NCBI GenBank assembly: GCA_002077045.2
Contig: KZ111202.1
Location: 24,726 to 88,725 of the forward strand
Direction: 5' to 3'
Length of the DNA stretch: 64,000 nucleotides
Source of the DNA: Rachicladosporium sp. CCFEE 5018
Lineage: Eukaryota > Ascomycota > Dothideomycetes > Cladosporiales > Cladosporiaceae
A program made the translations under genes and the position numbers. Of this stretch, positions 1 through 12,272 are shown piece by piece. Numbering within the stretch: the stretch's first letter is position 1; the number at the start of each line of letters is the position of its first letter. Below the pieces are notes generated by a model. The model was given only the letters and a program-made list of their open reading frames with translations, was not told the origin of the DNA and did not search any database.

Positions 1-1693
1 TTACTGCAGTCGAGCTAGGTGATGCTGGAGTTGACATCGTCTCGTCCGCTGGTAGCGAAGGTGTGGCCACCGCGTCTGTGGGTTGTAATGCCAGCGGAGG
101 ATCAAACCTGCAAGTTTCACAATCAGCCTTGCACTCTCCACGGTTACAACCGGCAAGTTCAATCACCAGAAATTTGGCAGCGCTTCGTCAAATGCTGAAC
201 AGGCACTCCATTCCGGTACCATCTTCGAAACCTCCGTCGGTAATGCCAGAACGGGATTGATATCCCGCCAGATGGTATCGCAGTGCGGATCTTTGGGTAG
301 TCCGGTAACGTAGCATCCCCCAAGATCGCAGGATGTAGTCTGCGCGGGTATTACGCAGCGACCTTGACAGCTGTAGGCACTTGCCGCCACAGGCCAGTTC
401 AGATCTGCGTAATTCATGGAGGTTCCTGGGCCCATTGCGCTGAACCAGCCTCCGCAGTGCGTGCTGATCGCTGAAGATGGCAGTGCCACTATATGATCGG
501 TGAAGGTCGGACCAACAGTGTCATTGTAGCCGAAGCCGTCGTAGTAGGCGAAGAGGGTCGACTATAATGCGTGTCAGCCAACTAATAGTCCGTGAAGCGT
601 ACTTCACCATTCCGTACAGCCTGTGATGAATGTTTACACTCGCAGTCGCACCCACGATAGCGATCTCCCTTTTCGAGCATGATGCGAGATGGGCACAACG
701 ATTAGGCTAGCTCGTATCTCGAGTACTCGGAGCTGCGTGCAGTTCAGGGACTTGACTTACAAAGGACAGGTAGACAGAGCCACTTGTGAAAGTTGTACCC
801 ATTGCTGTGATCGTCGGTGGGTCGCCCGCCGTCATCGTCGTCGGCGCGATAGTTGTACCATTGTGTGCGCACAGATTGCCACCCCGGGTCTCGATTGGGA
901 AGTAGACCAGCTGCACCGGCCCTCCTGCAATGAGGCAAGGCTTCTCAACGGGATCAGCGTGGGCTGGAAACCCGCATTCATGCTCCCACTCATCCTCGGT
1001 CCCAGACACGTTGTAGATATTCGACTCGTAGTACAGGACCCTGCAAATGTGATTATTCGGCCTGCATGGTTTAGGTACGCTGTAAGTGGGTGTAGCCAGG
1101 CGAGTGGTGGTGAACGACAAGGTAGTGTTCCAGCTGGAGTGCTGTGTGATCGGCTCGACGTCCACTCTGGGTGTATGATCACACAAGGTGTACGTGCTGG
1201 CGTTTGCTGGGTAGATCGTCGTCGATGTCTCCCAGAGTATGACGGACGTGGAGGTTGCGACTGTCAGTGGCCACGTACTGTTAGCTATCTGGGCGTTGTA
1301 CCAAGCAACAGATCCTGGTCGCCAGTTGACGATGCTAGACCAACAGCGCTGAGCCTGTGGTAGATCTGTATTCGAGCTGTTGGCAGACCAGATAACGCCT
1401 GTCGTAGGACCAGCGCTGAGGGGGCCGCCGAGCGTGGTGTAACCCACAATGGCATTTGAGAACGTCAAATTCCCACCTGCGATGGTAGTCGGCGCAGGTG
1501 GTGCATCGATATGGCCGGGTGTACTTGTGGTAATGCTTGACGTGGATGTACTTGTGACTGTACCAATCTGTCAGCTGGCAACATCCAGCAACTACCCCCT
1601 CATGATTGCCTCACCGTTACTACCTAGAGCACACCAGACGGGCTCCGAACCCAGAAGCAATAAAGTCAGGGCTTTTGGAAATTTCGTCCTCAT
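1..1693 (-). CDS. Secreted Thr/Ser-rich protein, 3' end off the window (4 exons seen)
   Basis: I infer exons 1693-1624, 1557-761, 561-167 and 107 to beyond the left edge; the phases agree at all three junctions (1, 0 and 2). The start at 1693 gives a signal-peptide-like N-terminus, MRTKFPKALTLLLLGSEPVW, directly followed by a TSTSTSSITTST stretch. The mature part is rich in Thr, Ser, Cys and N-glycosylation sequons. Late in the protein are the blocks YYDGFGYND and HCGGWFSAMGPGTSMNYADL. Without the last intron the frame would stop at 163-165; splicing GT at 166 to AG at 108 restores Trp-Phe-Asp-Pro-Pro and a long open frame. I recall similar blocks in uncharacterised secreted ascomycete proteins, but I know of no function. 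At least about 455 residues are visible. The splice sites are read by eye. Confidence 0.6.
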
Positions 1694-3567
1694 CGCCTTC
1701 CTGTCGCCGCTTCTCGCGAGGTTGAAGCTTGGGCAGGCCCGCCCTACCTACACCTGCGTCCTGTGGAAAGCTGATGCTATACCCGGATCAGACTGAGATG
1801 CCGAACAGTCGCGCAGCAAGAAGGCCAACGTAGCCTCATGAGCAATGCTTCGAGGCGATGTGGTCGTGATAGTTAAGCTAGTGTCAGCCGAAGAGCGACC
1901 CCAGTCCGCGGTCGATCGATGCTATCACCAAATTATAAGATAGGCAACAAGATCAACGGCGCGCGGGTCCAGTTATGGCGACGGTGATCGCTGCTCGCGG
2001 AGAATCGTACTCAGAAGCGACTGTTCTTCGTAAAGCGTTTCTGGCGTGTGGTCGATCTCCTAGAGTTCACTCACTGCCCTGCAGACGGGTCGCAGGGAGC
2101 CTGTTTGCAAAGAGTATTCCAGACTTCACCTGAGAACAAGCCGCGGTATTGTGAGACGGTGCAGCGTGAACGGGCCAGACGAACGTGCAACTCGCTTCAA
2201 CTGATCGTTCAAGGTGAGTAACTCCTAGCCAGACTGGAATGTCTGAGCAACGAGCGACTACGAGTGGGAGATGACGAAGATACAGCAAGGACGTACACCA
2301 CCATGACGGCAGTGGATCGCATTATTTGCATATACCGTCGTGAAAGCGGAGTCTTGATACAACGAAGGATTCGGCATGCTAGGAACATGCTTCCACTCAC
2401 GGAAGACAGACTTTGGCCGAACCATAACGTCGCCTACTTTGTCATCATCCTTTGCAATGACTGCATCCAGGGATATTTCAAGTCGCGAATGTGTGACCGA
2501 TAATCGTCTCTGTGGGACGACGTCGCGCCTTAACGCTTCAATCGAACAAGTTCAAATTCCATTAAGGTGACTGCTGGTGTTGATTTCCCGGGCAGTCAGC
2601 AGCGGCTCGAGCGCGGCCGAGCAGCGAGTTTGCTGTGAGACATGTGATCGGTGTGATGAAAGAGGTGACGGTGACGATGTTGAAAGTTAATGTGGGATCG
2701 ATAAGAAGCACGAGTGTGGCTCGAATTGCGGTCTGCTCCCACGGCAGACGTAATAAATTTACTATATACCTAGTGTTTCCATCTGGGACTTGCCCTCTAC
2801 GGCAAATGTGAGCGCACGAGCTTGACAGTGAGCAATAATTCCTGTGATACCAGCTAGATCGGTGTGATGTTTCTTGTTTGGCTTTTTGTTATCATGCGAG
2901 CTCTCTAGGTTCGTCGTCGCACCGCTGTGAGGCGGCCGGTCTGCATACTTGCGTGACCACCAGCAGTATGGTCTCCTCGAAGGTGGAAGGGGAGATGCTC
3001 ATATCCGCTATAAGACTGTTTTACTGAACGGAGATCAAGTCCGTGGAATCTGGTATGCATTGAAGGCGATGCGCGCCACAACGAGATACCCTACAGCAAG
3101 CGATATGTGAGCTTCTGAGCTCGTGTGTAGCGCAAGAGCGTCTCTCTCGCATCAGCTCACACAGTCTTCCATCGTCAGGTGGTCGTCTCACATTTGTTGT
3201 CTGTATCATCTCCCTTGAAGGACACAATCTACCAACGTGGCGGGCGGGCAACGCTAGTCCACATCGCACGTACGTCATGGCGTTATTCCGACGCTGAGGT
3301 CTGCCTGACAGAGCGCGACACAAGATCCTTCACTTGACACGTGAACACCTACAACCTACCACTCTGAAGCCTAGAAACCCATCGGAGCCTCACTAATAAA
3401 TCCTCGACACGAGCACATCTGTTCTAGGACCACAGCACGACCTCTACCACCTCACATCGGCCGATTACAGCGCGGACCCACCCCACTACACGCGCAGAGT
3501 TCTCTCACCGAGTCCATATCGCATATACCTATACGTACCTCCTGAACGGCAGACACCGTAGCCCAGC
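1694..3567. other. Intergenic, divergent promoter region
   Basis: This 1.9 kb stretch lies between two divergently transcribed genes. Only short ORFs (up to about 100 codons) with no recognisable motif occur, and I see no transposon, tRNA or repeat. It must hold the promoters of both flanking genes. Confidence 0.5.
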
Positions 3568-5405
3568 ATGGGTCAGACTCTCTCGGAGCCGGTAACGGAC
3601 AAGGTATGCCTCCTCCCACCGCCTCGTCGCCCACACACCCAGACCACCAACTCCAATCCCCCCAACCCAACATAGCTCCACCTCTCCCCCAATCCCTCCA
3701 CTGACCACCCCTCCCCTCCACAGCACTCCGACGAAGGCCAGGATGACCGCGTCGCCTACGGCGTCAGCTGCATGCAAGGCTGGCGAATAAGCATGGAAGA
3801 CGCGCACGCCGCGATCCTCGACCTGCAACCCTTGACCGAAGGCGACACCAAGGAGCCCACACCCGCCGCAAGCGACGTGCGGATATCGTTCTTTGGCGTT
3901 TATGATGGGCATGGTGGCGATAAGGTCGCGATCTATACGGGGGAGCATTTGCATCGGATTGTGGCGAAGCAGGCGGCGTTTAAGGAGGGGAATTTTGAGC
4001 AGGCGTTGAAGGATGGGTTTTTGGCTATTGATAGGGCGATATTGAGTGGTACGTTGGTGCCGTTCGAAGCCTGAAGGGGAAGGGGAAAGGTGACGGTGGC
4101 TGATATTTCTGTGCGCAGACCCGAAGTACGAGGAGGAGGTGTCAGGTTGCACTGCGACTGTGGGCATCATCACACATGACAAAGTGTACTGCGTGAGTGG
4201 TGTTGCTTCACCGGAAAAATTCGCAGCACACTGACACCTACACAGGGCAACTCGGGTGACTCGAGAACAGTACTCGGTATCAAAGGCCGCGCAAAGCCTC
4301 TGTCCTTCGACCACAAACCCCAGAATGAAGGCGAGAAAGCCCGTATACAAGCAGCCGGTGGGTTTGTCGACTTTGGACGCGTCAATGGCAATCTAGCGTT
4401 GAGCAGAGCCATTGGTGATTTTGAGTTCAAGAAGAGCGCGGATCTTCCGCCTGAGCAGCAGATAGTCACCGCACTTCCTGAAGTGACGGCACATGAGCTG
4501 GGCGAGGATGATGAGTTTGTGGTGGTTGCATGCGACGGTACGCAATATGTTTGCCTAAGGGCGCTTACAAGTACTGACCCACGTCAGGCATCTGGGACTG
4601 CCAATCCTCGCAAGCAGTCATCGAGTTCGTGCGAAGAGGCATCGCCGCAAAGCAAGACCTCAAAGCTATCTGCGAAAACATGATGGACAACTGCCTTGCC
4701 TCGAACAGCGAAACCGGCGGCGTCGGCTGCGATAACATGACCATGATGGTAGTCGCGCTCCTCAACGGCCAAACGAAAGAGGAGTGGTACAACAAGATCG
4801 CCGAGCGAGTGGCGAATGGCGACGGGCCTTGCGCACCTCCCGAGTATGGCAAGTCTTAATCCGCCTGCTTACTGTTTGTGCTTATCGCAGCGCACTCGCT
4901 GAGCTTTGCGCGGACGCTTGCTGGTACAACTGCTGACTTTCCATTTGCAGCGGAGTTCAGGGGTCCGGGGAATCACAAGTCGTTTGACGAGCAGAGCGAT
5001 GACGAGTATATGAATCTGGATCACGGCGCGCGGATGCTTGACGGGCGAGCAGGGCGCGTTATTCTTCTTGGTGATGGAACGGAGATTCGTACTGGTGGGC
5101 AGGGACTTCAGGATGATAGTGATGAAGATGTGGATATGGATCGCGAGGTTGAGGAGGTTGAGGATAGTGATGTGGAGGAGCAGATCAAGAAGGGGCAGGA
5201 GGCTGCGAAGTCTGCTGCTGCTACGAATGGGGAGGCTCCTGCTGTGGGGATGGATGAGGAGAGGTCTAAGAGGGAGGAGACTCCTGGGCCCGCGGAGACT
5301 TCGAAGCCGAGCGAAACGCTGGAGTCGAGTGACAAGACTGTGGGCACTTCTACGCCTGAGGAGCCGAAGATGGGTGCTGCTAGCGATGGGAAAGCGGAGT
5401 CGTAG
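3568..5405 (+). CDS. PTC2: PP2C-type protein phosphatase (Ptc2/Ptc3-like)
   Basis: A Mg/Mn-dependent Ser/Thr phosphatase of the yeast Ptc2/Ptc3 type, a family that down-regulates stress MAP-kinase and checkpoint signalling. Exons are 3568-3603, 3724-4048, 4119-4192, 4246-4537, 4588-4848 and 4951-5405, giving 480 residues. The first exon encodes MGQTLSEPVTDK, with a possible N-myristoylation glycine. PP2C motifs follow in order: GWRISMEDAH, VYDGHGGD (metal-binding Asp near residue 73), SGCTATVG, GNSGDSR, GGFVDFGRVNGNLALSRAIG, ACDGIWD and GCDNMTMM. The last exon encodes an acidic tail rich in Asp/Glu and Ser/Pro, usual for fungal members. The fifth intron is read as GC..AG (4849-4950); it joins PPEY to AEFRGPG as I remember from relatives. 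Without splicing the frame ends after EYGKS. Family assignment is firm; the choice between Ptc2 and Ptc3 is not. Confidence 0.9.
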
Positions 5406-5923
5406 TGTGTTTTCGTTTGAGCCTACTTTTGAGGATCGGAGGATCTTGTGTGTGTAGCGATGTGCAGCAGCATGGAATGATACCCATTTTGCACGTGGCT
5501 CAACTTGTTGATGTGTAAATTGGTCATTGTCCGACAAGATGAAGTCTTTCATGGTCTGGCCCGCCCCTGGTTAACGTCAGATGTGCTGTGATGTCAGGCA
5601 ACGTCGATCTTGGCGTGTATGCAGGCTTCCAAGGTTGACAGCTGCGCCGCCAGAATTTCGGTGGAGATCCGTCTCCTGTGCTGATCATGTTAAGCATCTC
5701 CTCTCCTCTATCCGAATGACCTGAACAAGTGTCGATGTTATCCATCACCGCATTCGCGATCCATCATCTCCGCTGACCGCAGGGCGTCCAAGCTCGCCCT
5801 TTCCCAACCCATTGATCGAGCCACGTGCCGGAACTTCCCACGCGACCCATCATTCTCTCTTCGCGTCTCGACTATCTCACCTGAGGAACCCACTGCCCTC
5901 GCAGCTTCAGCACATCACGCACA
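5406..5923. other. Intergenic
   Basis: 3' flank of the phosphatase and promoter of the cytidylyltransferase gene. Only chance ORFs are present and no recognisable site. Confidence 0.5.
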
Positions 5924-7373
5924 ATGGGCCCCAAACGCAAACGCGCCCCAACCCTTACCACCCCCTCCGACGACGCCATCCCACAGCCCTCTTCCCGCGA
6001 CGCCAGCGCCTCCGACACCGCCGACCCAATCCTCTCGGAAGTGCTAGAGCGCCGGTCCATCGACCCGCCTTCTAAGCGGACGCGGTCAAGCAAGCCGCCA
6101 ACCTCTGAGAGCACCAATGGCTCGACCGAGGCACTGAATGGGACTGCTGGAGCTGCCGCCTCGAGTGCTAATGGCACTGTGAATGAAGCTGGCGAGCATG
6201 GCGAGGCGGGGAAGATGAGGATGGAGCCGCCGCCGAAGGCTGGACTGGTGGATCCCGAAGGAGGGTATAAGACTAATAAGCCGCCTGAGGGGAGGAGTGT
6301 GAGGGTTTATGCGGATGGGGTGTTTGATTTGTTTCATCTTGGGTTAGTGCTTTCGTCTACCATTGATGCGAGGCTGCATGTCTCGGGCGGCAGTGCTGAC
6401 TTCTCAACATAGGCATATGCGAGCGCTGCAGCAAGCCAAGACCGCGTTCCCGGACACGTACCTGATTGTTGGCGTGACTGGCGACTCGGAGACGCACAAG
6501 CGCAAAGGCCTCACTGTTTTGTCTGCGAAAGAACGCGCCGAGTCTGTCCGCCACTGCCGCTGGGTCGACGAAGTAGTGGAAGACTGCCCCTGGATCATCA
6601 CCGTAGGCTTCCTAGACAAACACCAAATCGACTACGTGGCGCACGACGATCTCCCTTACGGCGCAAGTGAAGGCGACGACATCTACGGCCCTATCAAAGA
6701 AGCTGGCAAGTTCCTTGTCACGCAGCGGACTGAAGGCGTCTCCACTACTGGTATCATCACCAAGATTGTACGCGACTACGAGCAATACGTTGGCCGCCAG
6801 CTGCGGAGAGGGACGACCAGACAAGAACTCAATGTTTCCTGGTTCAAGAAGAACGAGCTGGATATCAAGAGGCATGTAGGCGAGTTGCGTGATAACATCC
6901 GCCAGAATTGGACAACGACTGGTCAGGAACTCAGCAAAGAGCTCAAGCAGTTCTGGCAGCCTAGCAGACAGAATAGTCCTGCGCCGTCTCTTCGCAGTAT
7001 CACGCCTGGTCGCGCTTCCGGTGCCAAATCTCCGCTTGCTCTGGACCGCCTGAACCCTATGGACGCTGCTAGTATTCTACGTGGTAGTACTCCTGGAGGG
7101 AAGGAACGGGGCAGGAATTATGACTTCGCGGCTGGGTATGCTATGGGCCTGATCGGAGGTGTGAAGGGGTGGATGCAGGGAAGTCGGAGGAGTAACCTGA
7201 GTGACTCGAGAGCCGAGAGTCCAAGCAGTGAGGGGGACAGTGGGGACGCAAAAAGTCCTACTGGGGAGTTTGGGAGGGGACGGAGGGGGAGGTCGGAAAT
7301 GGGAGAGGGTGACGAGGTGATTGATGAGGAGAGGGCTAAGCGACAGTTGGAGGTGGAGGTCATGGAGTCTTGA
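5924..7373 (+). CDS. PCT1: Choline-phosphate cytidylyltransferase
   Basis: Catalyses CTP + phosphocholine to CDP-choline, the rate-limiting step of the Kennedy pathway, on nuclear/ER membranes. Exons 5924-6342 and 6413-7373 give 459 residues. The first about 130 residues are low-complexity and basic with a KRKR start, which could be a nuclear signal. The catalytic core begins at RVYADGVFDLFHLGHMRAL, which contains the HxGH motif at about residues 138-141. The core continues with YVAHDDLPY and ends with RTEGVSTTGIITKIVRDY, matching the family's RTEGISTS signature. A charged helical segment follows and then a Ser/Pro-rich tail, as in lipid-regulated CCTs. The single intron falls inside the HxGH motif, between Gly and His. 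Identification is confident from the motifs. Confidence 0.95.
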
Positions 7374-9377
7374 GAGTTGTACGGGGTGGGCATTTGCGGT
7401 CAAGTCTGAGCTTGGGAGCTAGGCTCTCGGCTTAGGTGTGGTACCTGGAGCGCTCGTTGGGCCCAGATAGGAGACTCGACGCGTTCTTGAGGCGGTGGGA
7501 GAAGGTCTAGACAAGTGTGCGGTCCTGGAGAGCGAACACGGGTCGCAGCAAGCAAAGAATGAAGGCATCATGTGATGCTGGTAGATCGGAATTCCGTCCT
7601 TCGATGTAAGAATAACTTCTAATCAGCCCCAAGATATTTGCGAGGCGTACACCGATATCGCCGAGTGTCATCATTGAATATGGAGTGTACTAAACGGATC
7701 GCATGTAGTTGTCCGAACGGTACATCGCCACAGAATTACTAAAGCCGCGTCGTGTTCGCCGAAGGCGCAGCAAGATCCGCATGACCCGGTCTCACGCACC
7801 TCTCGGGCTCGCGACAGTTGTTCTCATGCTCCGGATGGTCTTGGAATATTCTTCTGATCCGTCCATCAGCGTGCATGATGATGTAGCTTGCCACTGATGG
7901 GGCCGAGCGTTGCCGGACAGCGAGGTGCAGTGAGTGCACAGCGTATGCTGTAAGCTGGTCTGGCCAGGTCACAGAGTGGAGGATGTCTCAAGCTCTGAAG
8001 AGTTGAGCGAACAAGATGAAGAAAGCCGCGGATGAACAGCCTTTATATGATCCATGGAACACATGAAGTCTCACGAGCGCCCCCAACCTCAGGCCGTAAT
8101 GAGGTATACGGTTCAGGAATGACAAGGCTGCCAGGCCGGGGATCCGGCTGAGGTAGCGGCATCTATCCGAAATGAGAAGTATCCCGGAGAGGTATGTGCA
8201 TGTTACACAACGCCATCGCGGCCACAGCGCTTGCCACGCGCAGATTGAAGACGAGAACTTCGCAAATGGGGTGAATATTCGCCTCTTATGATCAGCTGGT
8301 CGTGAGAGTTCGGAGTGCGCGTGGTCGCTCATTGGCCATCTCCGACTTCACGGTAAGTTGGCGGGCGCATGGTCTTTAAAAAGCTTAATTCGACCCATCA
8401 TCGTGGTGGTGTGATGAGCCGGCCGTGTCGTCCGTGAACTGATCTCTGCGCCTGTGCCGAGTGAATCAATATTCCATGCGACGCCCGTCACGCGCAGTGA
8501 TGCGACCAGTCTGGGCGGTGACGGTGCGACCAAGCGCAGAATCCCTAGTGAAGATCAATCTCAAGCTTCCTTGCAGCTCTGTTTATTACCCCTGAAGAAG
8601 CCTGTAAGGGAACCACGTCCAATGTACATGCGCTTCGCACATACCACAGAGCCTCATTATTCTCCTGTCATCTTGGTCGCATCTTCGTTTTCTTGCTGAT
8701 AACGCGTATTGACATCTGCAGCTCAGCCTCGCCTCCCGGAGTTGGCCAATTCGAGGGACGGATGCGCTTTCCTTCTTTCTAAGGTCCGCCACTTGTCGCC
8801 TTCTAATTTCATAACCGTCGCTTCTTGCTTCAATCGTTAGCGCGTTCATTGGTGCAAGGTTTCCTTTGTTTGGGGCGAACATCGACGGGTACCGTTTGCA
8901 AAAAGTGTTCATAGCCGGTCACGGACAACAGGCGCAATTCTCTGCGTGACTTCACTTCGACCACAGCCTTAATTTTTGAGGTAGTACTGCTTACAGGTGA
9001 GTCTTGACATCCAGATTTGTAAGATCACAACACGGTCTTGAGGGTGCATGGGACTTGAAAGACCGTGGGGGAAGAAGCTGCAGGCTGCCATCTTGGAAGG
9101 CACTTGCGCTGTGCTTGTGGACTTTGTGTCTCACAACGATGCTCCAGCTGATCACGATTGTAGCACTCCTGACTTAGAATTCCCTCTGGGTGGCCCTTTG
9201 CTAGCGATTCTGTCTCGAGCGCGCGTTCCTGCGAAAAGTACTTTCATCGCCTCTTACATTCGGACGCGCGAAAAGCAATAGACTAAGCGGTAATCGGCGG
9301 CAGAGGAAATAGAAGGAGTTGCTCGTGCAGATTCCGGAGAGCTGCGAACAAGGATCCAGCGGATCACCCGAAGAGCT
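7374..9377. other. Intergenic, no gene seen
   Basis: A 2.0 kb stretch between two same-strand genes. ORFs on both strands are short (up to 114 codons), have no known motif and do not chain together across plausible introns. The right part presumably holds a long promoter or 5' UTR of the Sok1-like gene. Confidence 0.45.
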
Positions 9378-11447
9378 ATGGCCGGAGAAGGCAGAGGAGA
9401 AGGCGATAATATTGTGCCTTCCTCATCACCTGTTATGGGGCGCCGGCGGTCTAGCATAGAGCCACGGAATGGCGCGGGAACAGCAAACACCACTGGTAAT
9501 CGTGGCGGCCACGTCAGGAGGACATCTAAACCGCAAACAAACGACGTGCTTGAACGTGAGACCGCAAACCCACAACCGATGGAGCGATCGACATCCACAT
9601 TATCCACAGCATCTACTGCATCGACCGAGGACAGCGATCTCAGAGAGCGCATCGAGAAAGGAGGCGGCGGTATGGAGGCTTATGTAGCGTTCAAGGGCGC
9701 GAGCAAGACTCCTCCGATCACGCCCGATTCGCTATCAGAGCTGGACATGCCACGGATAATCAAAAATCCCAAGCTGAGGCACGACGTGAACTTTGACCGA
9801 GAGCTGCACTTCCGGCCGAACCTGGATGGATCGAAGGGCAAGGAGAAGATCAAAGCCGCAGACCAATACTGGAAGGCACTGGAGCCAGAAATCTATCTAA
9901 TCAACAAAGCACGGCGAGAACTCTATGGAACGGATGACCAGCAGAAACTCGAGTTCTGGAAGGGGATCATGAAGAAGAGCAGAAAGCGCTTACGCAAGGT
10001 CTTCGAAGTCGTGCGAGATATCCTGAAAACGCTCGTGCCAGACGCAGACCAGTCAAAGATCGAAGAGCGGCTAGACGTGGACCTTCTCTTCCAGCAAATC
10101 GACAACGGGATGTGTGATCTGGTGGACCTGGCAAACTGGCTCGCAACGGTGATCAAGAAGCATTGCGCTCCCATGCGCGACAACTCAGTCGATGAGATGC
10201 AAAAGTCAATCACAGAAGGCGCCCTCAAAGACGAGCAGACAATCCTAGTCAACGGCCTCCGCCTGCTCCTCCTCTTACTAGAAAATATGAAGCTCGACGT
10301 AGCAAACCACCAAATCCGCGCCATGCGCCCTCTCCTCATCGCAGACACGATCACCTTCCAGCAGCGCTACAACGCCCACCGCATCTCAATCGGCAAGCTC
10401 GATAAAGAAGAATCGCGCGCTTGGCTGGAGCGCGAGCACCGCAGATATCGTCGGGAGGTTCTCAGCGCTACGCCTCTGAACAGCTTAACGCACGCTCTCC
10501 TATGGGACTTGATCTTCGCGGACAGCACGACAACGCTTAAGCCGACTTTTTATCTTGATATCGATCGCTTGCGAACGCTGAGGCAGGAGCTGCATTCGAG
10601 TATCTGTCTCCGCATCGTGCTGGACTTGTTCCACGAGTTATGCGATAGGGTTAAGCCGAGTAAGGAGGCTGATGCTACGCTCACGAACCGCGTGGATGAT
10701 ATTGTGGGCGTGCAGGGGCTGTGGCTTGATTCTTACCAGAATATCGCGGTTGAGTTGGTGCGCAGTATTCAGCAGGTTGAAGCTGAGGATCCGAGCGGAG
10801 TTCCGGAGCACGAACGCATTGAGACTGCGGAGCGCAGACTACTCGAAGACCTGCCCACGAGTTCGGAGGCTTTCAACCAGCTCGGCCACGAGACCATGGA
10901 ACAGCTCCTCCCTCGCGCTATAGCGAGTATTGACTTGCATTACTCGCTCTCCGCAGCGGACTTGCAAGAAGCTCTCGTCCCTCCCCTTCCCCTCCCAACC
11001 CCTTCCACAACAGGGCTAGGCTACGGCGCAATACTAACGCCTGTCCCCCCTCCTCAAACGCCCGTGGATCCGGATCTAGACTTGATCAAGAGGTTCACGC
11101 ACATCGTTGTCCTGCACTGGCAAGTCTGGTCCGAGCTCGTGTACCTCGCACCGCAGGACGAGGAGCACGAGGATGACGTTGAGCCCGGGAGGCGGCGTGC
11201 TCGCGGCAGGAAGGCTGAGAGTGAAGTTGGAGACGGTGAGGGGAGCGAGAGGAGCAGCAGCCCGAGTCCGGCGGGGTTTGTGGAATGTGGGCATCATCTG
11301 ATTCCCAGCTCCGGCACTGCTGGTGCGAGGAGTGATGGTGCTGGGTGGGTGGGCTCGTCTGACGCGCTGGACGAGCTGTTGAGTCATGATGGGGAGATGG
11401 AAGGGCCGGATTCACCGGAGGTGAGCAAAGATGCGAGTGGGATGTGA
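9378..11447 (+). CDS. SOK1: Sok1/T-complex protein 11 (Tcp11) family protein
   Basis: A single uninterrupted ORF of 689 residues. The first about 120 residues are low-complexity (Ser, Arg, Gly). The helical Tcp11-like domain runs from about residue 130 (MPRIIKNPKLRHDVNFDREL) to about 600. Recognisable stretches are FEVVRDILKTLVPDADQ, ELHSSICLRIVLDLFHELCD and FNQLGHETMEQLLPRAI. Yeast Sok1 is a high-copy suppressor of protein kinase A loss, and animal Tcp11 acts in cAMP-linked sperm functions; the molecular activity is unknown. The C-terminal 90 residues are acidic and disordered. No intron is needed. The start was chosen as the first ATG that precedes the Ser/Arg-rich leader. Assignment rests on the overall sequence pattern rather than a catalytic motif. 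Confidence 0.8.
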   Translation: MAGEGRGEGDNIVPSSSPVMGRRRSSIEPRNGAGTANTTGNRGGHVRRTSKPQTNDVLERETANPQPMERSTSTLSTASTASTEDSDLRERIEKGGGGMEAYVAFKGASKTPPITPDSLSELDMPRIIKNPKLRHDVNFDRELHFRPNLDGSKGKEKIKAADQYWKALEPEIYLINKARRELYGTDDQQKLEFWKGIMKKSRKRLRKVFEVVRDILKTLVPDADQSKIEERLDVDLLFQQIDNGMCDLVDLANWLATVIKKHCAPMRDNSVDEMQKSITEGALKDEQTILVNGLRLLLLLLENMKLDVANHQIRAMRPLLIADTITFQQRYNAHRISIGKLDKEESRAWLEREHRRYRREVLSATPLNSLTHALLWDLIFADSTTTLKPTFYLDIDRLRTLRQELHSSICLRIVLDLFHELCDRVKPSKEADATLTNRVDDIVGVQGLWLDSYQNIAVELVRSIQQVEAEDPSGVPEHERIETAERRLLEDLPTSSEAFNQLGHETMEQLLPRAIASIDLHYSLSAADLQEALVPPLPLPTPSTTGLGYGAILTPVPPPQTPVDPDLDLIKRFTHIVVLHWQVWSELVYLAPQDEEHEDDVEPGRRRARGRKAESEVGDGEGSERSSSPSPAGFVECGHHLIPSSGTAGARSDGAGWVGSSDALDELLSHDGEMEGPDSPEVSKDASGM

Positions 11448-12272
11448 GACGGGCTGCGACATGCTACGTTTTGTTGGTGAAATCCTCTGCTTCACTTCGA
11501 TCACGACACCGAGAGGGCCGCGATGGCGACCTACCAACAACCTCTCTCCTCCGTCGGATATCTGGACCGGTAACATCACCTTCAATGGGTTTTTAGTGTT
11601 TTGCACATGGCGTTTGGGGCCATACGAAGCACCTCGACACTTTTGCCACTGGGGCTGAGCTCTTTGGGTGCTATGCATTTGGGCGGTGCGCTTCTGGGCA
11701 GCAGGATCTTTCTTCGATATACCCATTTGCAGTATTGACGAGCGATTGGAGCTGGAAGGTGCGAGCAGGAAAACTGTGTATATACAACAATGGTGGCCTC
11801 ACGGTAAAATCAGTTGCCTTTGGACGGCGGCTTTGAGGCGTTTGTGAAGCTGTTCTGGAAGGCGAACCTATATTGGTAATGCAAGTAATCAAGTAGTCCA
11901 AGTGTACAAGTCAACCCAACAGTACGGTACCCGTAGCACGGAATTTGACACTGGTGTTTCTTTTGCTTGTCAGCCTGCCAGCTCGAGCGCGTGGTCAAGA
12001 TGCCTCAAATACATCAAGGAGCCTGGCTTAGTCCTCACGAGCGTACGCGCGCCGTTCTTGATTTCTGGCAGGTGCAGCCCATCCTCCACTGTCGAAGACG
12101 ACGCTGTCGAGCCGGGTAGATATCACGCTTTAGCAGGTGAAGTAGATTCGTCACATTGATCTAGCTGATATCATCAAAGTCTACCGTAGCAGCCAAGGCC
12201 GAGTCCGAAAGCAAATCACAAGCCGCAACCCCAGCAGCCTCCTCAAACCTCTCCGCGGTACAGAGATACGCT
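11448..12272. other. Intergenic between convergent genes
   Basis: This stretch separates the Sok1-like gene (plus) from the bZIP gene (minus), so it should hold both 3' UTRs. No coding or repeat signal was seen. Confidence 0.5.

Noticed and set aside
3529..4350. 273-codon minus-strand ORF over the PP2C gene
   Set aside because: It runs across PP2C exons and introns on the opposite strand and has no domain of its own.
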